DNA of 64,000 nt from Gemmatimonadota bacterium (GTDB lineage: Bacteria; Gemmatimonadota; Gemmatimonadetes; Gemmatimonadales; GWC2-71-9): NCBI GenBank assembly GCA_003221985.1, contig QHUQ01000050.1, forward strand, positions 1 through 64,000, written 5' to 3'. A model generated the notes under the pieces. The model was not told the origin of the DNA. It ran no database searches and worked only from the letters and a program-made list of their open reading frames with translations. The position numbers and the translations under genes were made by a program. Positions 18,467 to 26,678 of this stretch are shown here, piece after piece (within the stretch, counting starts at the first letter, position 1; every line of letters starts with the position of its first letter).

Positions 18467-19434
18467 CCGCGTTTCTCCAAATCCAGGCGATCGAAAAGCG
18501 CTGGCGCAGTGACGTGACGGTCGGGCCGATCACGCTCGACATCGCGCGCGGTGAAATCCTCGCGTTGCTGGGACCGTCAGGCAGTGGCAAGACGACGATG
18601 CTCCGGCTCCTGGCGGGTTTCGAGACGGCCGATGGCGGGCGCATCACGGTCGCGAACGAGGAGGTCACCGCCGTGCCCGCCGCTCGGCGGCGCTTCGGGA
18701 TGGTGTTTCAGCATTATGCGCTGTTCCCGCATCTCGACGTCGGAGAAAACGTCGGCTTTGGGTTGCGGGGAAGGGGGAAGGGGGAGGAGGGACGGGTAAA
18801 GCAAAAAGTCTCTGACGCCCTGGCCCTGGTGGATCTCGGCGGCTACGAGCGGCGCAAAGTCCATGAGCTGTCCGGCGGCCAGCAGCAGCGCGTCGCGCTG
18901 GCGCGCGCGCTCGCCCCCGAGCCGCGCGTGCTGCTGCTCGATGAGCCGCTCTCGAACCTCGACCCGGCGCTGCGCGAACGCACGCGCCGCGAGCTGCGCC
19001 AGGTCATCAAGCGAGTCGCGATTACCACGGTCTTCGTGACTCACGAGCAGGAGGAAGCATTCGATCTCGGCGACCGGATCGCGGTGCTCAACAACGGGCG
19101 CCTCGAGCAGACGGGCACGCCCGAAGAGCTGTACGAGCGGCCGCAGAACCTGTTCGTCGCGACGTTCGTGGGGCGCGCCAACGTGTTTCGTGGCACTGCG
19201 GCGCGGGCGCTTGGTGCGCGTGACGGTACGGTCGTCGTGGTGCGCCCGGAGCGTTTGCGATTTGCCGGTGCCGGGCTTCCCGGCGTTGTGCGGGAACGGC
19301 GCTACACGGGTGCCGGCGCGTTCTTCCTCGTTGAAGGGGACGACAAGAACCGCTTCGAGGTTCTGGCGGAGCCGGACGCCGCCCGGGTCGGCGAGCGGGT
19401 CTATGTCGAAGCCACTCGGGTGATCGCGTTGTGA
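18463..19434 (+). CDS. ABC importer ATP-binding protein (FbpC/PotA-like)
   Basis: A 323-residue ATPase. The start is TTG at 18463, overlapping the previous TGA, with GGGAGGCAGG upstream. Walker A is GPSGSGKTT, the Q-loop lies in GMVFQHYALFPHL, the signature is LSGGQQQR, Walker B is LLLDEPLSNLD, and the switch histidine is in FVTHEQEEA. A C-terminal TOBE-like domain follows (VVVRPERLRFAGAG). An extra RGRGKGEEGR insert after GFGL is encoded by a purine-rich repeat at 18767-18791. It energises the importer with the binding protein upstream and the fused permease downstream. Confidence 0.93.
   Translation: MTAFLQIQAIEKRWRSDVTVGPITLDIARGEILALLGPSGSGKTTMLRLLAGFETADGGRITVANEEVTAVPAARRRFGMVFQHYALFPHLDVGENVGFGLRGRGKGEEGRVKQKVSDALALVDLGGYERRKVHELSGGQQQRVALARALAPEPRVLLLDEPLSNLDPALRERTRRELRQVIKRVAITTVFVTHEQEEAFDLGDRIAVLNNGRLEQTGTPEELYERPQNLFVATFVGRANVFRGTAARALGARDGTVVVVRPERLRFAGAGLPGVVRERRYTGAGAFFLVEGDDKNRFEVLAEPDAARVGERVYVEATRVIAL
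18767..18791 (+). repeat. Purine-rich GGGGGAA-type tandem tract in the ABC ATPase gene
   Basis: The sequence is a run of G4-G5 blocks separated by AA or A. It encodes a charged Gly/Lys/Glu insert in the helical subdomain that most relatives lack. It may be a further short purine-rich array of the type seen elsewhere in the window. Confidence 0.5.
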
Positions 19435-21062
19435 TCCGGAATCTGCGGAGAACGGACCTGCTGGCTGTGGGCCTGGCGCTGCTGCTTGCCTGGGTGGTGA
19501 TCTACCCGATTCTCATCGTCGCGGCCGACGCCGCCGACTGGACTGCGGTGCGCGCATTCCTGACGCGGCCGGGCGAGTGGGCGGCATTGTGGGCGAGCAT
19601 CTGGATTTCGCTGCTGAGTGCCGTGCTCGCGGCCGCCATCGGGATCCCCCTCGCGTTCCTGTTCGAGTGGTTCGACTTCCCGGGGCGCAAGACGCTGGGC
19701 GCGCTCATCGCCCTGCCGGTCGTCCTGCCGCCGCTCGTCGGCGTGATCGCGTTCCTGTTTCTGTACGGGGAGTCGGGATTCATCGCGCGCGCCATTCAGA
19801 CGGCGCTGCATCTCGAGCAGGCGCCGTGGCGGCTGCAAGGGGCGGGGGCCATCCTGCTCGTCCACGCCTACTCGATGTATGTCTACTTCTACCTCTTCAC
19901 CCGCGCCGGTCTCGCCAAGCTCGATGTCTCGATGCTTGAAGCGGCGCAGGCGCTGGGCGCCTCCACTCGGGCGACGGTGTGGCGCGTGATCATTCCACTG
20001 CTTCGTCCGTCGCTGGTCGGCGCCGCGATGCTGACGTTCATGACCGCGCTTGGATCGTTCAGCGCGCCCTACATCTTCGGCGGTGGATTTCGCGTCATGA
20101 CCACGCAGATCGTGGCGACGAAGCTGAACGGCGATCTCCCGCTCGCCATGGTCGAAACGGTGGCGCTGGCGGTCATCGCCGTGGCGGGACTCGCGATCCT
20201 GCGCGGCACCGAGGGTGACGACATCCTCGTGGCGCTCGGGAAGGGCATTGCGCCGCGCCCGCGGCCGATCCGGCGCGCCGGCGTGCGCCGGCTCGCGACC
20301 GTGGCGGGATGGGGTTTGGCGATCCTGTTGCTGCTGCCCCATCTGACGCTCGCGCTCGTGTCGCTCGTGCCCTACGGCGCCTGGACGACCGAGATCCTGC
20401 CCCCCGTGATCAATTTCGAGAATTACCGGCGGCTCTTCTCGGAGCCCGAGCGCCTGCGTCCCATGCTCAATTCGCTGTGGATGGCGGCGGCAAGCACGGC
20501 TGTCGCGGTCGTCCTGGCACTGGCGGGCGGTTGGCTGGTGGTGCGGAAACGCGTCGCGTTGCGGCGCGTCATCGAAGGCTTGCTCGCGCTGCCGTGGGCA
20601 TTGCCCGGCACCGTCTTCGCGATCGCGCTCGCGATCACGTTCAGCGTGAACGCGCCGCTGCAGCTGCGCTTCGTACTGGTGGGCACGGCCGTCATCCTGC
20701 CGCTCGCGTATCTCGTGCGGGCATTGCCGCTCACCGGCCGCGGGATCCTCGCCTCCTATCGCCAGCTCGATCCGACGCTCGAGGAAGCGGCGGCGAGTCT
20801 CGGCGCGGGCCGCTGGCGCACGCTGGCGCGCGTCACGCTGCCACAGCTGCGGCCCGGGCTCGCCGCCGGTGCCAGCCTCGCCTTCGTGGCGGCGCTCGGC
20901 GACATCGTGGCGTCCATCGTGCTCTACACGTATGAGACGCGGCCGGTGTCCATCGAAATCCTTTCCAGCCTGCGGCTCGCGGAGACCGGCGTCGCCGCCG
21001 CGTTCGGCGTCGTTCTGATGCTGGTGAGCGCACTCGTGCTTGGCGTGGGAGCGAGACGATGA
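19431..21062 (+). CDS. ABC importer permease, two fused membrane domains (FbpB-like)
   Basis: A 543-residue integral membrane protein starting at GTG 19431, overlapping the ATPase stop. Two permease domains are joined, as in bacterial iron(III) FbpB/SfuB-type transporters. About twelve hydrophobic helices are visible, the first being LLAVGLALLLAWVVIYPILI. Each half has the EAA loop that contacts the ATPase: EAAQALGASTRATVWRVIIP and EEAAASLGAGRWRTLARVTL. It completes the importer encoded from 17417. Confidence 0.92.
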   Translation: MIRNLRRTDLLAVGLALLLAWVVIYPILIVAADAADWTAVRAFLTRPGEWAALWASIWISLLSAVLAAAIGIPLAFLFEWFDFPGRKTLGALIALPVVLPPLVGVIAFLFLYGESGFIARAIQTALHLEQAPWRLQGAGAILLVHAYSMYVYFYLFTRAGLAKLDVSMLEAAQALGASTRATVWRVIIPLLRPSLVGAAMLTFMTALGSFSAPYIFGGGFRVMTTQIVATKLNGDLPLAMVETVALAVIAVAGLAILRGTEGDDILVALGKGIAPRPRPIRRAGVRRLATVAGWGLAILLLLPHLTLALVSLVPYGAWTTEILPPVINFENYRRLFSEPERLRPMLNSLWMAAASTAVAVVLALAGGWLVVRKRVALRRVIEGLLALPWALPGTVFAIALAITFSVNAPLQLRFVLVGTAVILPLAYLVRALPLTGRGILASYRQLDPTLEEAAASLGAGRWRTLARVTLPQLRPGLAAGASLAFVAALGDIVASIVLYTYETRPVSIEILSSLRLAETGVAAAFGVVLMLVSALVLGVGARR

Positions 21063-22270
21063 AGCGGCTCTCCGTGCTCATGGCGGTCTGCTTCGTCGAC
21101 ATGCTGGGCCTGATGCTCGTCGCCCCGCTCATGCCGTTCTACGCGACGCGGATGCATGCGCCGGAATGGATGGTGGGATGGCTCATCTCCGCATTCGCCG
21201 TCGCTCAGCTCATCTCCTCGCCTGTCTGGGGGAAGTTCTCCGATCGTTGCGGCCGGCGGCCCGCGATGCTGATCGGCCTTTCGGGGTCCGCGATTGCCTA
21301 CCTGGTGTTCGGGTTTGCGACGAGCCTCTGGATGCTGTTCGCGTCCCGTCTGGTCCAGGGCCTTGGTGGTGGGACAACCGGCGTCGCCCAGGCCTACGTC
21401 GCCGACACCATGGCACCGGCGGAGCGCGCGAAGGCACTCGGCTGGATTTCCGCGGCGACCAGCGCCGGCGTCCTCATCGGACCGGTGATCGGGTCCGTCG
21501 CGCGCAGCTTCGGAACGGAAGTACCGGGCATGGTGGCCGCGGGCCTCATGCTGCTCTGCGTAGTCTTCGCCTGGAAATGGCTCCCCGAATCCCGCGTCCA
21601 ACATACGCACACCCCGAGCGGCCAGCAGCTGCCCCCCGGTCGGACCATCCAGCAGGCGCTGTGGCAAATCGTCGAGCATCCGTCGGAGCCGGCGCATCGC
21701 GTGATCTGGATCTATGTCGTCGGGATGCTGGCGCTCAACGTCGTCATCGGGGTGATGGCGCTGTACTTCAAGGACGTCTACGGCGTCACTGAAGAGACGA
21801 TCGGTTACTTCTTCACGATCTTTGGGGTCGTCGGCGTGCTGATGCGTTTTGGACTGGTGGGATGGTTCAACCACCGCTTTGGTGAGATCCGTACGATGCA
21901 GATGGGGACGATCTCGCTTTTCCTGGGTCTCGCGCTGATGCCGCTCCCGGCGGCGATTCTCCCACCGTCTGCCGCGATCGTGGTGTTTATTCTCTTCCTG
22001 ACGCTGGTTCCGGTGGGTACCGCGCTTTTGTTTCCTGCGTCCACGTCGCTCGTCAGCCAGCGCGTGCCTCGTCATGAGCTGGGGCTGGTGATGGGCGCGC
22101 AGCAGACGCTACGGGGGATCGCCAGCATCGTAGGCCCGGTGGGGGCGACCTTCGTGTTTGATCAGTTCGGGCATGGCGTCCCGTTCCTGATTGCCGCGGT
22201 GGTCGTGGCGGTGGCGGGCCGCATGGCGTTCCGTGAGCGGCCCGATCAGCCGGTGGCGGCAACCGCCTGA
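21059..22270 (+). CDS. MFS transporter (tetracycline/multidrug efflux type)
   Basis: A 403-residue inner-membrane protein with an ATGA overlap to the permease upstream. About twelve transmembrane segments are visible. The cytoplasmic loop 2-3 motif is GKFSDRCGRRPAML (motif A, GxxxDRxGRR), followed by motif B region LVQGLGGGTTGVAQAYVAD and the motif C-like GPVIGSVARSFG. These features fit the DHA1 drug:proton antiporter group, but sugar or metabolite efflux is possible. Its coupling to an iron-type importer suggests siderophore or chelate export as one option; this is a guess. Confidence 0.85.
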   Translation: MKRLSVLMAVCFVDMLGLMLVAPLMPFYATRMHAPEWMVGWLISAFAVAQLISSPVWGKFSDRCGRRPAMLIGLSGSAIAYLVFGFATSLWMLFASRLVQGLGGGTTGVAQAYVADTMAPAERAKALGWISAATSAGVLIGPVIGSVARSFGTEVPGMVAAGLMLLCVVFAWKWLPESRVQHTHTPSGQQLPPGRTIQQALWQIVEHPSEPAHRVIWIYVVGMLALNVVIGVMALYFKDVYGVTEETIGYFFTIFGVVGVLMRFGLVGWFNHRFGEIRTMQMGTISLFLGLALMPLPAAILPPSAAIVVFILFLTLVPVGTALLFPASTSLVSQRVPRHELGLVMGAQQTLRGIASIVGPVGATFVFDQFGHGVPFLIAAVVVAVAGRMAFRERPDQPVAATA

Positions 22271-22289
22271 CCGCCGCTAGTTTCTGGCC

Positions 22290-23903
22290 ATGACCATCGC
22301 CGTCTACGCGTTCCTCGCGTCCGTTCTTGGGACGCCAGTGACGCCACCCCCGCCCGCCAGACCGAAGCTGGTCCTCGTCATCACCGTCGACCAGTTGCGT
22401 CCCGACTACTTCACGCGCTGGAAGACCCAGCTCACCGGTGGGCTGGGCCAGCTCATGAACGAAGGCGCGTTTTTCACGGACGGGTACCAGGACCACGCGG
22501 TGACGGAGACGGCGCCGGGGCATTCGACGATTCTCTCCGGGATGTGGCCGGCGCACACCGGCATCATCCGCAACTCCGAGGGCGTGCAGGACTCGACGGC
22601 GCCGCTGATCGGCACGACGGGTCCCGGAGCGTCGCCGCGACGCGTCCGCGGTACCGAGCTGTTCGACTGGCTCAAGGCCGTCGATCCGACCGCGCGGGCG
22701 CTTTCGGTGAGCCGCAAGGACCGCGGGGCGATTCTCCCCATCGGACAATCGAAACAACAAGTCTACTGGTATCAGTCGGGGCTGTTCACGACAAGCCGGT
22801 ATTACGCCGACTCGCTGCCGGCGTGGGTGCTGGCGTTCAACGCCCGGCGTCTGCCGTTCAAGGCGGCGAATACCGTTTGGACGCTGTTGCTGCCCGACAG
22901 CTCCTATAAGGAGGACGACAACGCGCCGTGGGAGAATCTCGGGCGTGACGTCGTGTTTCCGCATCGTCTCCCCGCCGACAGCACGCAGGCGGCCGCGGCG
23001 GTCGCCGGCGTGCCGGCGATGGATTCGCTGACCTTGCTGTTCGCGCTCGAGGGCTTCGAAGCGCTGCGTCTCGGCCGCCGAGGCACGGACGTCCTGGCGG
23101 TCAGTCTGTCGACCACCGACGCGGTCGGACATGCATTCGGCCCCGACTCCCGCGAAATCCACGACCAGGTGCTGCGGCTCGACCGCTATCTGAGCTGGTT
23201 CCTGAAGCGCGTGACCGACCGGGTTGGACGCGACAACGTCATCGTCGTGCTGACGGCTGACCACGGCGTGACGTCATTCCCGGAGCGGACGCGGGCGAAG
23301 ACCGGCGGCGCGGCGTACCGCGTGCTGCTCGACACGCTGATCACCGCGGTCAATCGCGATCTCGATCGTTTGGCTGGAGCGGGGGGCGGGGGGGGCGGGG
23401 GGGGCGGGGGCGCACCGCCGCGCGCGTGGCTGGAATTCGAGACCGGCATGCTGTTCTTGCACGACAACGGCCGCTTCGCGGCCACCGGCGTGAAGACCGA
23501 CAGCATCCTCGACGCTCTCACCGCCCGCATCCTGCGCATCCAGGGCGTCGCGCGCGTGATCAAGCCCGCCGACCTGTCGCGTGCCGACACGGCGTCAGAC
23601 CCGGTGGCCCGGCGCTGGCTGCATCAGCTGGCGCCCGACGCCGGCGTGGTCCTCACGGTGACGTTGCAGCCCGGGTCGGTGTGGGACATTCCCAATCTGC
23701 CGATCGCGATGCACGGGCAGCCCTCCGACGACGATGCGCACGTGCCGATCATCTTCTGGGGCCGGGGCGTGCGGCGCGGCTCGTACGCGGGGCGGATGAA
23801 TACCGTGGACATCGCCCCCACACTCAGCGTGCTGCTCGGCATCTCGCCGCTGTCGCTGGTCGACGGGCACGCGCGCACCGAAGCACTGCTACCGAGAAAC
23901 TAG
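22290..23903 (+). CDS. Secreted alkaline phosphatase superfamily (phosphodiesterase/nucleotide pyrophosphatase type) protein
   Basis: A 537-residue exported protein. A hydrophobic N-terminus and Pro-rich linker precede LVLVITVDQLRPDYFTRW (metal-binding Asp), AVTETAPGHSTILSG (nucleophile threonine region), SLSTTDAVGHAFGPDS, VVLTADHGVTSFPE (Asp-His metal ligands) and a C-terminal LPIAMHGQPSDDDAHVP with a further histidine. The order fits the type-I phosphodiesterase branch. A G6-C-G8-C-G8-C-G5 tract at 23381-23411 encodes a glycine-rich loop. The next gene begins 2 bp after the stop. Confidence 0.87.
   Translation: MTIAVYAFLASVLGTPVTPPPPARPKLVLVITVDQLRPDYFTRWKTQLTGGLGQLMNEGAFFTDGYQDHAVTETAPGHSTILSGMWPAHTGIIRNSEGVQDSTAPLIGTTGPGASPRRVRGTELFDWLKAVDPTARALSVSRKDRGAILPIGQSKQQVYWYQSGLFTTSRYYADSLPAWVLAFNARRLPFKAANTVWTLLLPDSSYKEDDNAPWENLGRDVVFPHRLPADSTQAAAAVAGVPAMDSLTLLFALEGFEALRLGRRGTDVLAVSLSTTDAVGHAFGPDSREIHDQVLRLDRYLSWFLKRVTDRVGRDNVIVVLTADHGVTSFPERTRAKTGGAAYRVLLDTLITAVNRDLDRLAGAGGGGGGGGGGAPPRAWLEFETGMLFLHDNGRFAATGVKTDSILDALTARILRIQGVARVIKPADLSRADTASDPVARRWLHQLAPDAGVVLTVTLQPGSVWDIPNLPIAMHGQPSDDDAHVPIIFWGRGVRRGSYAGRMNTVDIAPTLSVLLGISPLSLVDGHARTEALLPRN
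23381..23411 (+). repeat. Poly-G tandem tract (G6-C-G8-C-G8-C-G5)
   Basis: The tract encodes a run of about ten glycines in a loop of the phosphodiesterase-like protein. Its near-9-bp periodicity suggests slippage expansion. A single-base change would disrupt the metal site encoded downstream. Confidence 0.65.
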
Positions 23904-23905
23904 GC

Positions 23906-24307
23906 GTGGTTCAAAAGCAATCGGCGAATCAGATCCGCCGCATCGAAGAGTTGCAGCAGTACGTGCGGACCGTGGATCACGTGAAGAAGCTGGTCGCGGA
24001 GCTCGAATCCAACCGGGCCGCGAACCCCAAGATCATCAACGGCATCTGCGGCACCATCGCGCGCGAGCTGTCCCACATGCGGCAGCGCGCGCTCACCGCG
24101 AATCTGGGCACGCTGCCCGACGTCGCCGGCTCGCTCGCCATTGTCGCGGGCCGGGCGGGGACGGGGATCAACATGAAGGTGCGCGCGCTGGCGGATGGCG
24201 TGAACAGCATGACGATGCAGCTGGATCAGGCGCTCAAGTCGGCCCACGAAGCGCCGCCCGAAAAAGACAAAGACAAAGACAAAGACAAAGAGAAGACACG
24301 ATCGTAG
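23906..24307 (+). CDS. Small helical protein with a Lys-Asp repeat tail, function unknown
   Basis: 133 residues from GTG 23906, 2 bp after the previous stop. The body is mostly helical (IRRIEELQQYVRTVDHVKKL, RELSHMRQRALTANLG), with a central Gly-rich segment (AIVAGRAGTGINMKVRALAD). The tail is EKDKDKDKDKEK, encoded by a 6-bp microsatellite (AAAGAC) at about 24260-24290. I recognise no family. It sits directly before an ABC-2 exporter gene pair, whose ATPase frame begins within its last codons. Confidence 0.6.
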   Translation: MVQKQSANQIRRIEELQQYVRTVDHVKKLVAELESNRAANPKIINGICGTIARELSHMRQRALTANLGTLPDVAGSLAIVAGRAGTGINMKVRALADGVNSMTMQLDQALKSAHEAPPEKDKDKDKDKEKTRS

Positions 24308-25239
24308 CGATCAGCTGTCGCGCGCTGACCAAGCGCTTCGGGGACGTCGTGGCGGTCGCCGGCCTCGATCTCACGGTCGCTGCCGGCGAGTGCTTCGGCC
24401 TGCTCGGCCCGAACGGGGCGGGGAAGACGACGACCATCGAAATCCTCGAGGGCCTCACGCCGCCCGACAGCGGCGCCGTCGAGATCCTGGGCACACCGTG
24501 GCGCGACGGCGCGGAGGGGCGGGCGCTGCGCGAACGGCTCGGCATTCAGCTGCAAGAAACCCAGCTCGCCGACAAACTCACGGTCAGCGAGACGCTCTCC
24601 CTGTTTCGCTCGTTCTACCAACAGTCCCATACGGTGGAGGAAGTGCTCGCGCTGGTCGAGCTCGAGGAGAAGCGCCACGCGCGGGTCGTGACGCTCTCCG
24701 GCGGGCAGAAGCAGCGCCTGGCCGTCGCCTGCGCCCTGGTGAGCAAGCCCGAGCTGTTGTTCCTCGACGAGCCGACGACCGGCCTCGACCCGCAGTCGCG
24801 GCGCCAGCTGTGGGAAATCATCCGGCGCTTCCGCGCCGCGGGCGGCACCGTGCTGCTCACGACGCATTACATGGAGGAAGCCGAGCGGCTGTGCGACCGC
24901 GTCGCGATCATGGATCACGGCAAGATCATCGCGCTCGGCACGCCGCGCGAGCTGATCGCCACGCTCGGCGCGGAGCACGTCGTCGAGTTCGCGCTCAGCG
25001 AAGGAACGCCCGACGACCTGATCGACCGGCTGCGGCACTTGGGCGGCGTGACCGCGGTGCGATCTGGGGCGGACGGGGGGGGGCTCGCATTGACCGTCAC
25101 CGAGCTGCATCGCACCCTGCCCGCGCTGCTCGCCCTGTTGCAGCAACGCCAGCTCGAGCTGTCGCTGCTGACGACGCATCACGCGACGCTCGACGACGTC
25201 TTCGTCGCGCTCACCGGACGGCAGCTCCGTGGTACGTGA
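24301..25239 (+). CDS. ABC-2 type exporter ATP-binding protein (non-canonical start)
   Basis: About 312 residues. Walker A is GPNGAGKTT, the signature is LSGGQKQRL, Walker B is LLFLDEPTTGLD, and the H-loop is in TTHYMEEAERL, typical of DrrA/CcmA-like exporter ATPases. The conserved N-terminus (ISCRALTKRFGDVVAVAGLD) begins near 24304, but no ATG, GTG or TTG precedes it in frame for at least 250 bp. The first GTG, 24349, would delete the first strand. An ATC at 24301, behind a purine-rich stretch, is my best guess. The gene overlaps the previous one and pairs with the permease at 25229. A G9 run lies at 25075-25083. Confidence 0.8.
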   Translation: MVAISCRALTKRFGDVVAVAGLDLTVAAGECFGLLGPNGAGKTTTIEILEGLTPPDSGAVEILGTPWRDGAEGRALRERLGIQLQETQLADKLTVSETLSLFRSFYQQSHTVEEVLALVELEEKRHARVVTLSGGQKQRLAVACALVSKPELLFLDEPTTGLDPQSRRQLWEIIRRFRAAGGTVLLTTHYMEEAERLCDRVAIMDHGKIIALGTPRELIATLGAEHVVEFALSEGTPDDLIDRLRHLGGVTAVRSGADGGGLALTVTELHRTLPALLALLQQRQLELSLLTTHHATLDDVFVALTGRQLRGT

Positions 25240-26263
25240 GCATCCGATGTTCCAGCTGGCACTCGCGCGGATGCGCGAGTTCTACCGCGAGCCGGAAGCG
25301 GTGTTCTGGGTCTTCGGCTTCCCCATCGTGCTCGCGTTCGCGCTGGGCCTCGCGTTCCGCAATACCGGGCCGGGAGAGCTCCAGGTCGGCGTGGCACGAG
25401 GGCCCGGCGACAGCGCGCTCGCCGCGACGCTCGATTCGTCCCCGCGACTGATTGCCGCCGTGCTCGATACGGCGACGGCGCGCCTGCGGCTGCGCACCGG
25501 CCGCGTCGCGCTGCTCGTGGTGGCGGGCGATTCGCTGGTGTACCGCTACGATTCGACCCGCACCGACAGCCGGCTCGCGCGGCTCGAAGTCGACGACGTC
25601 GTGCAGCGCGCGCGGGGGCGCAGGGATCGCGCCGTCGTGCGCGACGACCGCGTCGTCGCACCGGGATCACGCTACATCGACTTCCTGATTCCCGGGCTCC
25701 TGGGAATGAACCTGCTGGGCAGCGGGATCTGGGGGGTCGGCTTCTCGGTGGTGCAGGCGCGCCAGAAGAAGCTGCTCAAGCGCTACATGGCGACGCCGAT
25801 GCGGCGCAGCCACTACCTGCTCAGCTTCATCCTGTCGCGGCTCGTCTTTCTGATTCTCGAGGTCGTGGCGCTGGTGGGGTTCGGGTGGCTGTTGTTCGGC
25901 GTTGCCGTGCGCGGCTCGTTCGTGACCCTGGCGGGGATCACGATCCTGGGGGCGTTTGCGTTCGCGGGCCTGGGCCTGCTGGTCGCGAGCCGGGCGCGCA
26001 CGATCGAGGGCGTCTCAGGGTTGATGAACCTCGTGATGCTGCCGATGTGGATTCTTTCGGGGACGTTCTTCTCTTACGCCCGGTTCCCCGACGCGATGAT
26101 TCCGTTCGTCAAAGCGCTGCCGCTCACGGCGCTCAACGACGCGCTGCGTGCGGTGATGATCGACGGTGCCGCCCTGCCGACGCTGGGCGCCCCACTCGCG
26201 ATCGTCGTAGTCTGGGGCGCCGTCAGCTTCGTGGTCGCGCTGAAGATCTTCCGCTGGAGGTAG
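25229..26263 (+). CDS. ABC-2 type exporter permease
   Basis: A 344-residue membrane protein overlapping its ATPase gene by 11 bp (GTG 25229; ATG 25247 is an alternative). The N-terminal segment VFWVFGFPIVLAFALGLAF is the first membrane helix, followed by a periplasmic region of about 110 residues, then FLIPGLLGMNLLGSGIWGVGF and four more hydrophobic helices. RYMATPMRRSHYLLSF and LPMWILSGTFFSYARFP are characteristic of the ABC2_membrane family. The exported compound is unknown. It ends 1 bp before the end of the convergent cupredoxin gene. Confidence 0.88.
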   Translation: MVREHPMFQLALARMREFYREPEAVFWVFGFPIVLAFALGLAFRNTGPGELQVGVARGPGDSALAATLDSSPRLIAAVLDTATARLRLRTGRVALLVVAGDSLVYRYDSTRTDSRLARLEVDDVVQRARGRRDRAVVRDDRVVAPGSRYIDFLIPGLLGMNLLGSGIWGVGFSVVQARQKKLLKRYMATPMRRSHYLLSFILSRLVFLILEVVALVGFGWLLFGVAVRGSFVTLAGITILGAFAFAGLGLLVASRARTIEGVSGLMNLVMLPMWILSGTFFSYARFPDAMIPFVKALPLTALNDALRAVMIDGAALPTLGAPLAIVVVWGAVSFVVALKIFRWR

Positions 26264-26264
26264 C

Positions 26265-26663
26265 CTACGGGGTGACGATCACCGTTCCATGCATCTGCGC
26301 GTGGAACATGCAGTAATACGTGAAAGTCCCTGCCGTCGTGAACGTGTGGTCGTATTTGTCGCCCTGTATTGGATTTCCATAGGGATCGGTCCCTGTCCCG
26401 CCAAGCGTGCCGCTATCGAATGATCCATTGTCCGCCGTCGCGGTGTGCGGGACCGTTCCCGAGTTAGTCCATCGTACCGGCGTGCTCTTCGCGATCGTGA
26501 TCGTATCAGGGCTGAACTGATATTCCGAGATCGTGACGAACACGGTGCCGGGGGGGGGCGGTGGCGCGGGTGGGGGAGGCGGGGGCGGTGGGTTACCACC
26601 GTATCCGGTACTGGAGCCGCAGGCAACAAGGGACGCAAGCAACAAACCGCAGCACAGGCGCAT
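26265..26663 (-). CDS. Plastocyanin-like cupredoxin lipoprotein
   Basis: A 132-residue exported copper protein. The lipobox LVAC places the lipidated cysteine at residue 15. A proline-rich linker (residues 25-38) leads to a single cupredoxin domain. The type-1 copper ligands can be assigned as His73 (VPHTATAD), Cys118, His121 and Met124 (YYCMFHAQM). It probably shuttles electrons at the membrane surface. GGAGCTT precedes the ATG. It lies 15 bp downstream of the kinase gene on the same strand and is likely cotranscribed with it. Confidence 0.9.
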   Translation of the reverse strand: MRLCCGLLLASLVACGSSTGYGGNPPPPPPPPAPPPPPGTVFVTISEYQFSPDTITIAKSTPVRWTNSGTVPHTATADNGSFDSGTLGGTGTDPYGNPIQGDKYDHTFTTAGTFTYYCMFHAQMHGTVIVTP

Positions 26664-26678
26664 AAGCTCCTCCGCTCG

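Noticed and set aside
24240..24351. Programmed frameshift joining the Lys-Asp-tailed protein to the ABC ATPase
   Set aside because: The site has only five A in a row and no convincing slippery heptamer, and the stop lies at once downstream. A non-standard start is simpler.
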